DNA of 64,000 bases, taken from contig JAMORC010000039.1 of NCBI GenBank assembly GCA_027063785.1, positions 34,309-98,308 of the forward strand, in the 5' to 3' direction. A program made the position numbers and the translations under genes. Origin of the DNA: Desulfurobacteriaceae bacterium (lineage in GTDB: Bacteria > Aquificota > Aquificia > Desulfurobacteriales > Desulfurobacteriaceae). Numbering within the stretch: the stretch's first letter is position 1; every line of letters begins with the position of its first letter. Below are positions 36,510 through 44,648 of the stretch, piece by piece. The notes under the pieces are model-generated. The model saw only the letters and a program-made list of their open reading frames with translations. It was not told the origin of the DNA and did not search any database.

Positions 36510-37793
36510 TTAAACCTTTCCTAAAAATTTTGAATAAGTCTCCTTCGCCTCCTCCACTACCAGGGATCTCTCCCTTTCAATCCTGTCCAAACATTTTTCA
36601 AGAGCTGATAACACAAATCCGTCCACCTCGCCCTTTGAGACAAGTTCCCTTAAAAGGTTTACTGCTTCCCTCGGCTTTAAAGCTTTCTTGTAGGGTCTCT
36701 CTTCCGTTAAAGCCGTATATATGTCAGCAACAGTCATTATCCTCGACCCGAGGGGGATTCTCTCCTTCGTAAGCCCAAAAGGATATCCCCTTCCGTTCAA
36801 CTTCTCATGGTGCAGGGAAGCCCAGCTAAGCACTTCTTCATCAACTCTCATCTCCTTCAGGATCTGATAAGTGTAAAAGACGTGAGACTTCATGATGAAG
36901 AACTCCTCTCGCGTCAGCTTTCCAGGCTTATTCAAAATCTCATCGGGAACTTTCACCTTTCCTATATCGTGTAGGAGCCCGGCTATCTCCATCTTCTCCA
37001 CTCCCTCTTCAGAATAACCCATCTCCCTCGCTATCTCCTTCGCCACCACAGCAACAGTTGAAGAGTGAGAAGCGGTGAAAGGACTCTTAAAGTCTATGAG
37101 GTATGCAAATATCTGAGAAAGATCCCTCGAGTACTCTATCGGAATTTTCTGGGAGAAGTTCTCCATAAGGAAGGATATTTCTCGCTGAAGGTACTCCTGA
37201 TCCGAGTAGGTAAACCAGAATGAGTCCTTGGGATATACTTTCTTAAGGAAAATTTCGGCAACTTTAGGGTTTAACGCTTTCTCAGCCGCCGCCTCTATAA
37301 ATTCGGGTAAGCTTTCCCTCTTCTTTAAAAGCTCAGAGGGAGAGCACAGTGCGTCTTTAAGGTAAACATCAATCCTATCTGCAAAGTAAACAATCTGAGA
37401 CTCCAGCAGTACTTTTTCCTTTAAAGCCTGAAAGTACGGGCTGTGGTGGTACCTAACGACCTTTGCAATCTTTGAAAGGTAGGGGTAGCCTCTAAGTATC
37501 TCGTAGCCTATCTCGGCGTGGATCTGAACCAGCTTCCTCGTCTCGCTCCTGAGGGAAGGGAAGTGTTCCTCTACAAACATGTAACCCTGTTTGTCGTAGA
37601 AAAGCCCTATATCGTGCAGGAGTCCGGAAAGCAAAAGGTCATAGAGGAAACGGTTGTCAAATGTTATCGCCTCCCCGATAAGGTAAGACAGGTACGCAAC
37701 TCTCAGGTTATGTCCCGCAAGGCTGTCGTTAACAGCCTTTGAGGCAAAGGAAAAGGAAGTTATGAAGTCAGAGAGGTTAAAGTAGGAGTTCAT
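36510..37793 (-). CDS. Tandem HD / HD-GYP phosphohydrolase-type signalling protein
   Basis: A 427-residue soluble protein with two HD domains. The N-terminal half has LLLSGLLHDIGLFYD and VVRYHHSPY. The C-terminal half is a full HD-GYP domain with IAGLLHDIGKVKVP, IMKSH, and ASLHHEKLNGRGYPFGL. HD-GYP enzymes hydrolyse cyclic di-GMP; the first HD may be a regulatory copy. No sensor or membrane domain is attached. It is the last gene of the minus run starting at leuD. Confidence 0.87.
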   Translation of the reverse strand: MNSYFNLSDFITSFSFASKAVNDSLAGHNLRVAYLSYLIGEAITFDNRFLYDLLLSGLLHDIGLFYDKQGYMFVEEHFPSLRSETRKLVQIHAEIGYEILRGYPYLSKIAKVVRYHHSPYFQALKEKVLLESQIVYFADRIDVYLKDALCSPSELLKKRESLPEFIEAAAEKALNPKVAEIFLKKVYPKDSFWFTYSDQEYLQREISFLMENFSQKIPIEYSRDLSQIFAYLIDFKSPFTASHSSTVAVVAKEIAREMGYSEEGVEKMEIAGLLHDIGKVKVPDEILNKPGKLTREEFFIMKSHVFYTYQILKEMRVDEEVLSWASLHHEKLNGRGYPFGLTKERIPLGSRIMTVADIYTALTEERPYKKALKPREAVNLLRELVSKGEVDGFVLSALEKCLDRIERERSLVVEEAKETYSKFLGKV

Positions 37794-37803
37794 ACTATCC
37801 CCT

Positions 37804-38814
37804 TTATCTCAAAACCTCCAGCGGATTGATGTGGTAGGTGCGCCCCTTGTAAACCTTACTGATATCAAAGTAAATCCCGCTCCTCCCCCAATCTCCCGAA
37901 GTTCCGGCGGTCCCGATAACCTCTCCGCGCTTTACAATCTGATTGGGTCTAACGAAAATCTTATCCAAGTTGCTGTAAACAGTTCTATAACCCTCCGGAT
38001 GCTGGATTATCACGAGGTTTCCGAAGGCTTTAAGCATCTTATCGTTCCTTCCGGCAAACTTAACTATCCCCGTCTCTGCCGCCCTTACCGGCTCGCCCAT
38101 TTTACTCAGAATGAATATACCCGGATACCCCTTTTCCCTCACAGTCGGATCCACCCTTCCGTCCAAAGGAAAGTGAAACTGTACCGGCCTGTTAAGCTTC
38201 AGGACGTCTTTGTACCCGATGAGTATCTTCAACTTCTGACCGGGCCTTATCACGTAGGGCTTTTTAAGGTGATTGTCCCTTATTATTCTCCTTGCAGAAA
38301 CCTTGAAACGCTTTGCTATCTTTAAGATAGAATCGCCTTTTCTAACCCTGTAATACTTATAAACCGGAACTTTGGTAAGACCGTTAGGTACAAAGACTTT
38401 TTTACTCTTCGGATTATATTTTGAGGACTTTAAGGAATTTCTGTCTTTTAACGGCACTTTCAACCTTTGACCGACGTAAATTACAGAACCCTTCAGGTGA
38501 TTGATTCTTTTAAGCTCCTTAACAGAAACCCCGAACTTTTTGGCTATTTTTTTAAGTGAATCCCCTTTTTTTACTTTGTAAATGATGTATTTACGGTTTG
38601 ACCTTTCGGACTTTACCGGAATCCTAAGCTTTTGACCGACGTAAATTCTTGAACCTTTAAGTCCGCTAGCTCTCTTTATCTCCGCCACGGAAACGCCAAA
38701 TTTTTTAGATATTTTCAGCAGGGAATCCCCTCTTTTTACCCTATAAATAACATCAGCGTAAGAGGAAATTGACAGAAGAAGGCAGAGGCTAATAAAGGAT
38801 AACAAAATCTTCAT
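37804..38814 (-). CDS. LysM-LytM (M23-fold) protein with degenerate active site
   Basis: A 336-residue exported protein: signal peptide (residues 1-20), three LysM peptidoglycan-binding repeats (about 22-67, 76-121 and 155-200; each begins YxVKKGDS-like), then a LytM/M23 domain (about 225-330). The usual zinc ligands are missing: the H-x3-D position reads YPGIF and the H-x-H position reads YSN. It is therefore probably not a peptidase but an amidase activator of the NlpD/EnvC type, acting at the septum or cell wall. It overlaps the acylphosphatase gene by 26 bases. Confidence 0.85.
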   Translation of the reverse strand: MKILLSFISLCLLLSISSYADVIYRVKRGDSLLKISKKFGVSVAEIKRASGLKGSRIYVGQKLRIPVKSERSNRKYIIYKVKKGDSLKKIAKKFGVSVKELKRINHLKGSVIYVGQRLKVPLKDRNSLKSSKYNPKSKKVFVPNGLTKVPVYKYYRVRKGDSILKIAKRFKVSARRIIRDNHLKKPYVIRPGQKLKILIGYKDVLKLNRPVQFHFPLDGRVDPTVREKGYPGIFILSKMGEPVRAAETGIVKFAGRNDKMLKAFGNLVIIQHPEGYRTVYSNLDKIFVRPNQIVKRGEVIGTAGTSGDWGRSGIYFDISKVYKGRTYHINPLEVLR

Positions 38815-39067
38815 ATTTACTCTCCGGCTCTGAAAAACTGTACTCTATGCCGTCAACCCTTGCAAAGTAAGGCCCTTCCTTCAGGTAGTCGAGAAGCCTG
38901 ATAAGGTCTTCCTCCCTTCCCACGGCGTAAACCTCCACCCTGCCGTCGGGGAGGTTTCTCACAAACCCGGTAAGCCCGAGATCCCTGGCCTTCCTCTTCG
39001 TAAATGCCCTGTACCCGACGCCCTGAACTCTCCCGGAGACGAAAGCGTGTAAAGCCTTTACGGCCAT
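38789..39067 (-). CDS. acyP: Acylphosphatase
   Basis: A 92-residue acylphosphatase. The phosphate loop VSGRVQGVGYRAFTKRKA with the catalytic arginine and the downstream asparagine in GFVRNLPDGRVEVYA are intact. It hydrolyses acyl phosphates such as carbamoyl or acetyl phosphate; small stable versions are common in thermophiles. It overlaps both neighbours. Confidence 0.95.
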   Translation of the reverse strand: MAVKALHAFVSGRVQGVGYRAFTKRKARDLGLTGFVRNLPDGRVEVYAVGREEDLIRLLDYLKEGPYFARVDGIEYSFSEPESKYEDFVILY

Positions 39068-39807
39068 AGCTTCTCCCTCTCCAGAACCTCTAAGGTTACC
39101 TCGTATCCCTGGCGGTAGAAATCCTCTACGGAAGAAAAGTCAAAGGGATTTCCGGTCAGACGGTGGTTAACAATGATATCACAATACCTATAGCGCCCCT
39201 CCTGATTTTCAAGGACTCCGGCAAGGGAAACCCTAAAAGAGACGTCAAAAAGGGAATCCGGAGAGAACTTCCGGGACAGCACATTAACGTTTGAGCATAT
39301 GTTAACGCTAACTCCGTAGGCCTTCGGAAGCTCTGCCGGAAGGCAGTTTCTGACCCCTCCGTCAAAGTAGTAGTTCCTACCGACCTTCCGGGGAGAAAAA
39401 AGCGGCGGAATGGAACAGGAGGCCGTAACGATGTCAACAGCCCTTCCCCGGGAAGGAAACTCCACTTTCAGCGTTTCGAGGTTAACGACGGAAGCTCTGA
39501 AAGGTATCTTTAACTCGGAGATATCCACTTCCCCCACAAGATCCAAAAGGGCAGAGTGAAGGCCATCAAGGGAAAAGAAAGCCCCCCTCAAACTGGGTTT
39601 TACCAGCTTTTTCCAGGAATACTCTCGGGACAAATTCAGGATTTCTTCCGGCCCGTAGCCGGCCGCGTAGAGAAGCCCGACAACGGCTCCGGCGCTTGAA
39701 CCGGCAATAAACGAGGGCGACAGTCCTTTATACTCTAAAGCAGACAGGAAACCGCAGTGGGCGACTCCCTTTAAGAAGCCGCCCGAAAGGGTAACGCCTA
39801 TTTTCAT
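39058..39807 (-). CDS. Patatin-like phospholipase (RssA-like)
   Basis: A 249-residue patatin-fold hydrolase. The oxyanion loop SGGFLKGVAHCGFL, the nucleophile elbow GSSAG with S38 and the catalytic aspartate motif YYFDGGVRN are present. It is soluble, with no signal peptide, and probably hydrolyses lipid acyl esters. It lies directly after the MBL-fold gene. Confidence 0.9.
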   Translation of the reverse strand: MKIGVTLSGGFLKGVAHCGFLSALEYKGLSPSFIAGSSAGAVVGLLYAAGYGPEEILNLSREYSWKKLVKPSLRGAFFSLDGLHSALLDLVGEVDISELKIPFRASVVNLETLKVEFPSRGRAVDIVTASCSIPPLFSPRKVGRNYYFDGGVRNCLPAELPKAYGVSVNICSNVNVLSRKFSPDSLFDVSFRVSLAGVLENQEGRYRYCDIIVNHRLTGNPFDFSSVEDFYRQGYEVTLEVLEREKLWP

Positions 39808-40500
39808 CTAAAACTCGATCTCATCTCCGGGATTGAGAAGCTGAACGTTAACTCCCCTCGCCTCGGCAAGGGCTTTAAACTCCTCGGGCTCAGCCTCTAT
39901 TACGGGCCACGTCTTAAAGTGCATCGGAATGGCCACCTGAGGTCTAATCATCTCTGCGGCAATCGCGGCATCCCTCACGTCCATCGTAAAGTTACCGCCG
40001 ATCGGGAGGAGGGCAATGAAAATATCCTCGTACCTTCCCAGAAGCTCCATGTCGGCAATAAGTCCCGTATCCCCTGCGTGATAAATACTCTTTCCTTCCA
40101 CTTCAACGATAATCCCGCAGGGCGAACCGAGGGTTACTACCCTGTCCTCCTCTATAACGGAGCTTCCGTGGGCCGCGGGAACGAGCTTAACCCTCCCGAA
40201 GGGAAACTTATAGCTTCCGCCTATATGCATTGCGTGAACGCTGTTAACACCTTTCAAGTTACAGTACTGGCAGACCTCAAATATAGAAACAACCGTAGCA
40301 CCGGTTCTCTTGGCAATCTCTACGGCATCTCCTAAGTGATCCCCGTGACCGTGCGTAACGAAGATGTAGTTAAGGTCATCGAAGTTCTCCGGCTTTGCAA
40401 CGTTCCAGGGATTGCCGGTAAGAAACGGGTCAATAAGCGCCTTTATCCCCTCACCTTCCAAGTAAAAGGCGGAATGTCCGAGGTACCAAAGCTTCGCCAT
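39808..40500 (-). CDS. UPF0173 metallo-beta-lactamase-fold hydrolase
   Basis: A 230-residue MBL-fold protein of the UPF0173 family. The metal motif THGHGDHLGDAVEI, the later HAGDTGLIADM and the C-terminal PMHFKTWPVIE supply the two-metal site. The substrate is not known. The stop is adjacent to the start of the patatin gene. Confidence 0.92.
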   Translation of the reverse strand: MAKLWYLGHSAFYLEGEGIKALIDPFLTGNPWNVAKPENFDDLNYIFVTHGHGDHLGDAVEIAKRTGATVVSIFEVCQYCNLKGVNSVHAMHIGGSYKFPFGRVKLVPAAHGSSVIEEDRVVTLGSPCGIIVEVEGKSIYHAGDTGLIADMELLGRYEDIFIALLPIGGNFTMDVRDAAIAAEMIRPQVAIPMHFKTWPVIEAEPEEFKALAEARGVNVQLLNPGDEIEF

Positions 40501-40510
40501 CTCACCCTCC

Positions 40511-40870
40511 TCAAAGCGCTTTCAGGATCTCCCTCATTTTTGCTCCCACTTTAAACCTTGTCCTGCCGTAAAGGGGAGATCGCTTGGAAAGAACAACCAG
40601 GTAAGTATCGTTTACCAGCGGATAGATCAGAAGAACGAAGTTCTTGGAAAAGAGGACAAGTTCTTTAAGCTCATCCCCTTCTACGGATTCTTCCTTAAAG
40701 AACTCACTTATCCTTACGACAGGTCCCACAAGGTGAACGGCAAGCTCTTCGGCATCGATGGGTAATATTTCTTTGTCGTACCTGTATACAATTATTCCTT
40801 CTTCATCAACAATCAGAAGGGAATCAACCTCCGGAACTTCATCAGCAATTTTCTTTAAAAGCTCCTCCAT
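40511..40870 (-). CDS. Roadblock/LC7-domain protein
   Basis: A 119-residue single-domain protein with the Roadblock/LC7 (MglB-like) pattern: VDSLLIVDEEGIIVYRYD, a long central helix and the strand LVVLSKRSPLYGRTRFKVGA. Such proteins regulate or scaffold small GTPases in bacteria; no MglA-type GTPase is in the window. It sits between asd and the MBL gene in a mostly metabolic run. Confidence 0.75.
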   Translation of the reverse strand: MEELLKKIADEVPEVDSLLIVDEEGIIVYRYDKEILPIDAEELAVHLVGPVVRISEFFKEESVEGDELKELVLFSKNFVLLIYPLVNDTYLVVLSKRSPLYGRTRFKVGAKMREILKAL

Positions 40871-40878
40871 CTCTCCCC

Positions 40879-41895
40879 CTAAACGAGTCCTTTTTCAACC
40901 AGAAGTTCTGCAATTTGAACGGCGTTAAGCGCCGCCCCCTTCCTCAAATTATCTCCCACAATCCACAGGTTAAGTCCGTTTTCTATTGTATCATCTCTCC
41001 TGATTCTCCCCACAAGGACTTCGTCCTTTCCGGCAACATCAATAGGAGTCGGGTAGACAAGGTTCTCAAAATCGTCAACAACCTCAACGCCCGGAGCTTC
41101 CTCCAAAGCCTTTCTTGCCTCCTCAACCGATATAGGCCTTTCAAACTCCAGGTTAACAGCCTCTGAGTGGCCGATAAAGACCGGAACCCTTACGCACGTA
41201 GGCGAGACCTTTATCGAATCATCGTGCATTATCTTCTTCGTCTCGTTGACCATTTTAAGTTCTTCCCTCGTGTAACCGCCATCGAAGAACTTATCTATGT
41301 GGGGGACGCAGTTAAAGGCAATCTGCTTGGGAATCTTCTTCGGAGGCGGAACCGGCCTTCCCTCAAGCACCGCCCTCGTCTGCTCTTTAAGCTCTTCTAT
41401 TGCTGCAGCTCCCGCTCCGGAAACAGCCTGATAAGTAGCTACCACAACCCTCCTGATCCTGGCTACATCGTGAAGTGGTTTAAGAACAACGACCATCTGA
41501 ATGGTTGAACAGTTGGGATTGGCTATTATCCCCTTGTGCCACTCAACGTCCTCCGGATTAACTTCCGGGACAACCAGCGGAACGTCCGGTTCCATCCTGA
41601 AGGCGGAGCTGTTGTCTATTACTACGGCTCCCCTTTTTACCGCTTCGGGGGCAAACTGCTTGCTTCTTTCTCCGCCGGCCGAAAAGAGAGCGATATCTAT
41701 CCCCTCAAAACTTTCGGGCTTCAACTCCTCAACCGTAACCTCTTCTCCCCTAAACTTCATCTTCTTCCCGGCAGAACGGCTCGAGGCCAGGAGCTTTATC
41801 TCGGACACAGGAAAATTTCTCTGTTCCAGAGTCTTTACCATTTCCCGTCCTACAGCTCCCGTTGCACCGACGACAGCTACCCTGTATCCCTTCAT
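40879..41895 (-). CDS. asd: Aspartate-semialdehyde dehydrogenase
   Basis: A 338-residue enzyme reducing aspartyl phosphate to the semialdehyde, for lysine, threonine and methionine. The NADP loop GATGAVGREM, the catalytic cysteine motif NPNCSTIQ and the active-site histidine region RVPVFIGHSEA are present. It is in the leuD-leuB-asd run; aspartate kinase is elsewhere at 49049. Confidence 0.96.
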   Translation of the reverse strand: MKGYRVAVVGATGAVGREMVKTLEQRNFPVSEIKLLASSRSAGKKMKFRGEEVTVEELKPESFEGIDIALFSAGGERSKQFAPEAVKRGAVVIDNSSAFRMEPDVPLVVPEVNPEDVEWHKGIIANPNCSTIQMVVVLKPLHDVARIRRVVVATYQAVSGAGAAAIEELKEQTRAVLEGRPVPPPKKIPKQIAFNCVPHIDKFFDGGYTREELKMVNETKKIMHDDSIKVSPTCVRVPVFIGHSEAVNLEFERPISVEEARKALEEAPGVEVVDDFENLVYPTPIDVAGKDEVLVGRIRRDDTIENGLNLWIVGDNLRKGAALNAVQIAELLVEKGLV

Positions 41896-41903
41896 CTTTC
41901 CCC

Positions 41904-42983
41904 CTAAATCGACTTAAGTTCTTCGGCTATCAGGTCTCCCATCTCCTCGGTTGAAACAAGTTTACATCCTTCGGAATAGATATCCTTAGTCCTATAACCC
42001 TTTGCAAGGACGCTCCTCACGGCCTTATCTATGGCCTCCTCAACTTCCGGCATATCAAAGGAGTAAGTAAACATCATACCGGCAGAGTTAATCGTCGCAA
42101 TCGGGTTTGCAACGTTCTGTCCCGCAATATCAGGAGCAGAACCGTGTATAGGTTCGTAAAGGCCGATCTCTCCACCTATCGACGCCGACGGCAGCATTCC
42201 GAGAGAACCGGTAAGCATTGCACAGGCATCAGAAAGTATATCTCCGAACATGTTTGTTGTAACTATGACATCAAACTGTTTAGGCCACCTGATTATCTGC
42301 ATTGCCGCGTTATCAACGTACATGTGGTTAAGCTCAACGTCTTCATACTCTTTGTGAACCCTCTCTACAACCTCCCTCCACAGCACCGTTGCTTCTAAAA
42401 CATTTGCCTTGTCAACGCTGGTCACCTTTTTACTTCTCTTCCTCGCAACTTCAAAGGCAACCCTTGCAATTCTCTCAACTTCATGTTCGTAGTACCTGAG
42501 GGTGTTTATTCCGACCCTCTCGTCACCGTCAACGAAGATTCCCTTCGGAATGCCGAAGTAGATACCGCTCGTAAGCTCCCTTATTACCATTATGTCAACG
42601 CCCTTAATTACTTCGGGCTTCAAAGTTGAGGCATCTATCAGCTCGTCGTAGAGCTTCGCAGGCCTTAAGTTTGCAAAAGCGTTTAACAGCTTCCTCATTC
42701 CGAGTAAAGCCCTTTCAGGCCTTATCTCAAACGGAAGGTTATCCCACTTCGGACCCCCAACCGCTCCGAGAAGAACAGCGTCTGAGGAAAGGATTACTTC
42801 CTTAGTCTCCTCCGGGAAGGGAACTCCCGTCTCATCGATTGCAGCACCACCTATCAAGGCATACTTGTAGTTAAGCTTAAAGCCGAACTTCTCGGCTGCA
42901 GCGTCCATTACCTTAACCGCCTGCTTTACTATCTCGGGACCTATCCCGTCCCCCGGCAAAACTGCAACGGTAAATTCCCTCAT
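41904..42983 (-). CDS. leuB: 3-isopropylmalate dehydrogenase LeuB
   Basis: A 359-residue beta-decarboxylating dehydrogenase. The segments [30 protein letters not shown] substrate loop ([18 protein letters not shown]), [16 protein letters not shown] metal site and [18 protein letters not shown] cofactor site are diagnostic. It may also act on the citramalate branch product (erythro-3-methylmalate) for isoleucine, given cimA at 50276. Confidence 0.95.
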   Translation of the reverse strand: MREFTVAVLPGDGIGPEIVKQAVKVMDAAAEKFGFKLNYKYALIGGAAIDETGVPFPEETKEVILSSDAVLLGAVGGPKWDNLPFEIRPERALLGMRKLLNAFANLRPAKLYDELIDASTLKPEVIKGVDIMVIRELTSGIYFGIPKGIFVDGDERVGINTLRYYEHEVERIARVAFEVARKRSKKVTSVDKANVLEATVLWREVVERVHKEYEDVELNHMYVDNAAMQIIRWPKQFDVIVTTNMFGDILSDACAMLTGSLGMLPSASIGGEIGLYEPIHGSAPDIAGQNVANPIATINSAGMMFTYSFDMPEVEEAIDKAVRSVLAKGYRTKDIYSEGCKLVSTEEMGDLIAEELKSI

Positions 42984-42991
42984 CTCACCTC

Positions 42992-43495
42992 CTACTTAAG
43001 TCCCAACTTTTGCTTTGCATACTCCATAAGACCGCCTGCCTCCATAATCCTCCTGATATCGGCAGGTATCGGATTGGCCTTATACTCCTTTCCCTTCGTT
43101 ACGTTCCTGATAACTCCGGTTTCGGGGTTAATCTCAACAACGTCACCTTCCTCTATACCTTCTACTGCTTCCGGAGACTCAAAAATCGGAAGACCGATGT
43201 TTATGGCATTTCTGTAGAAAATTCTCGCAAAGGATTTCGCAATTACGGCACTCACCCCTGCCGCTTTAATTGCTATGGGAGCATGCTCCCTGGAAGAACC
43301 ACAGCCGAAGTTCTTTCCGGCAACGATTACATCCCCTTCTCTAACTTTTTTCGGAAACTCGGGATCGGCATCCTCCATAACGTGCTTTGCCAGCTCCTTA
43401 GGATCCGAAGTATTCAGGTACCTTGCCGGAATGATTTCATCGGTATTGATGTCATCTCCGAACTTAAAAGCCCTTCCCCTCAAAACTTCTGACAT
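42992..43495 (-). CDS. leuD: 3-isopropylmalate dehydratase small subunit LeuD
   Basis: A 167-residue aconitase swivel-domain subunit. [26 protein letters not shown] and the C-terminal [21 protein letters not shown] are typical. Its partner LeuC is not in the window. The start lies behind TTTTAGGAGG, part of which can pair in a hairpin (43507-43526), which could modulate translation. Confidence 0.94.
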   Translation of the reverse strand: MSEVLRGRAFKFGDDINTDEIIPARYLNTSDPKELAKHVMEDADPEFPKKVREGDVIVAGKNFGCGSSREHAPIAIKAAGVSAVIAKSFARIFYRNAINIGLPIFESPEAVEGIEEGDVVEINPETGVIRNVTKGKEYKANPIPADIRRIMEAGGLMEYAKQKLGLK

Positions 43496-43506
43496 TCTTG
43501 TCCTCC

Positions 43507-43526
43507 TAAAACCTTTATTTTAGGGG
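43507..43526 (-). promoter_or_regulatory. Hairpin overlapping the leuD ribosome-binding site
   Basis: On the minus strand CCTAAAA and TTTTAGG form a 7-bp stem with a six-base loop. The second arm runs into the AGGAGG site of leuD, so pairing could partly mask it. It could also simply be a weak hairpin in the leader. Confidence 0.35.
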
Positions 43527-43545
43527 CGAAATTTATGCTTTGTGT

Positions 43546-43574
43546 ATTGTAATTGGAAAGGAAGGAGTTGTGAA
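43546..43574 (-). promoter_or_regulatory. Promoter of the leuD operon
   Basis: On the minus strand TTCACA (43574-43569) and TACAAT (43551-43546) are 17 bp apart, about 50 bases before the leuD ATG. Confidence 0.6.
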
Positions 43575-43599
43575 GGCGGGAAAGCTTGGAGGGTTAAAG

Positions 43600-43676
43600 T
43601 GGAGCGGGCGACGGGATTCGAACCCGCGACCCTCAGCTTGGAAGGCTGATGCTCTAGCCAGCTGAGCTACGCCCGC
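43600..43676 (-). tRNA. tRNA-Gly (anticodon TCC)
   Basis: A 77-nt minus-strand cloverleaf with acceptor GCGGGCG/CGCCCGC, anticodon loop CTTCCAA, T arm GCGGG/CCCGT and encoded CCA. It is the last of four minus-strand tRNAs. Confidence 0.96.
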
Positions 43677-43680
43677 TCTT

Positions 43681-43757
43681 TGGTTGCGGGGGCGGGATTT
43701 GAACCCGCGACCTCCGGGTTATGAGCCCGGCGAGCTACCGGACTGCTCTACCCCGCG
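43681..43757 (-). tRNA. Initiator tRNA-fMet (anticodon CAT)
   Basis: A 77-nt cloverleaf with anticodon loop CTCATAA, three G-C pairs in the lower anticodon stem and a C1/A72 mismatch at the acceptor end (5' CGCGGGG, 3' CCCCGCA), both hallmarks of the initiator. CCA is encoded. Confidence 0.93.
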
Positions 43758-43761
43758 TCAG

Positions 43762-43847
43762 TGGTGGAGGGGGCAGGATTCGAACCTGCGTAGGCGTAAG
43801 CCGGCGGATTTACAGTCCGCTGCCTTTGACCACTCGGCCACCCCTCC
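43762..43847 (-). tRNA. tRNA-Tyr (anticodon GTA)
   Basis: An 86-nt class II tRNA with acceptor GGAGGGG/CCCCTCC, anticodon loop CTGTAAA, a long variable arm and encoded CCA. Confidence 0.96.
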
Positions 43848-43852
43848 ACTTC

Positions 43853-43929
43853 TGGTGCCGGCTGAGGGAGTCGAACCCCCGACCTGGTGATTACAAGTCA
43901 CCCGCTCTAGCCAGCTGAGCTAAGCCGGC
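43853..43929 (-). tRNA. tRNA-Thr (anticodon TGT)
   Basis: A 77-nt cloverleaf with acceptor GCCGGCT/AGCCGGC, anticodon loop CTTGTAA and encoded CCA. It is the promoter-proximal tRNA of the cluster. Confidence 0.96.
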
Positions 43930-43948
43930 TCCATCGTGGACGGTGAAT

Positions 43949-43976
43949 AATATAGGTTCGCCTGTTTTACTGTCAA
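43949..43976 (-). promoter_or_regulatory. Promoter of the Thr-Tyr-fMet-Gly tRNA cluster
   Basis: On the minus strand TTGACA (43976-43971) and TATATT (43954-43949) are 16 bp apart, just upstream of tRNA-Thr. Confidence 0.75.
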
Positions 43977-43986
43977 GTGGTGTTTA

Positions 43987-43992
43987 TATAAT
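43987..43992 (+). promoter_or_regulatory. -10 element of the phosphoesterase-like gene
   Basis: TATAAT, 28 bases before the ATG at 44021. The -35 region is weak. Confidence 0.4.
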
Positions 43993-44020
43993 TTCGCGCC
44001 AAAAAGGTCGAGAGGTGGGT

Positions 44021-44605
44021 ATGGAAATTCTCATAACGGGGCCTTTAAAGGGAAACGTTGAAAGGCTGAAAGGACTGGTAGAGGTTTCAAACCCCGAAAT
44101 CGTGATAGTAATAGGACCTCTGGAGCTTGAAGAACCCCTCAAGCTGGGCAGAACGTGGCTTTATACGAGGGGAGCCGGAGACGACCTAAAACTGCTTTCA
44201 AGAAGCGACGGCATCGATGTAATGTCAAGGCTTTTTAAAACAAAGGAGGGAATCTCCTTTGCCGGAATAAGCGGAATCTACCATCCCTCAACCGCCAGGT
44301 TTACAAGGCAGGAGTGGATAAAGGCGAAGGGAAAGCTAGACAGGAGGAAACAAAACTACATTTTCCGGGAAGACATAGAAAACCTGATAGCCCTTTTCCT
44401 GAGATCAGGGCTGAGCCGGATTGACTTCCTCGTTATATCCGACATCCCGACAAGGCCGGTCTTTGAAAAAGTGCTTCAGATAACAAGGCCGAAAACCGTC
44501 TTTTATCCCGCTGCTACCTACACAAAAGAAAAGGTCGGGGATACAACGTTTGTCGGACTCGAAGAGATATCCTCTCAAAAAGGAAAATACATACTGAGGG
44601 TTTGA
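44021..44605 (+). CDS. Degenerate calcineurin-fold (lariat-debranching-like) phosphoesterase
   Basis: A 194-residue protein beginning MEILITGPLKGNVERLKGLV. Its layout parallels the metallophosphoesterase domain of the Dbr1 type: the N-terminal strand-loop (normally D/G-x-HG, here GPLKGN), a second strand (normally CGDF, here VIGPLEL), the GNHE position (here RGAGDD), then FAGISGIYHPSTARF, very like the Dbr1 GGLSGIY segment, and FLVISDIPT where Dbr1 has a LSHDWP motif. The metal-binding His/Asp/Asn residues are mostly lost, so it is probably not a metal-dependent phosphatase. The ATG at 44021 after GAGGTG is preferred over upstream starts. The assignment is by pattern and is tentative. Confidence 0.5.
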   Translation: MEILITGPLKGNVERLKGLVEVSNPEIVIVIGPLELEEPLKLGRTWLYTRGAGDDLKLLSRSDGIDVMSRLFKTKEGISFAGISGIYHPSTARFTRQEWIKAKGKLDRRKQNYIFREDIENLIALFLRSGLSRIDFLVISDIPTRPVFEKVLQITRPKTVFYPAATYTKEKVGDTTFVGLEEISSQKGKYILRV

Positions 44606-44648
44606 TAGAATTGATTCTCATTAAAGAAACCGAAGACAAGGAGAGACA

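Noticed and set aside
44611..44624. FNR-like sequence TTGAT-TCTC-ATTAA upstream of gltB
   Set aside because: One half-site is imperfect and its T/A version differs from the two perfect TTGAC sites; too common in AT-rich DNA to claim.
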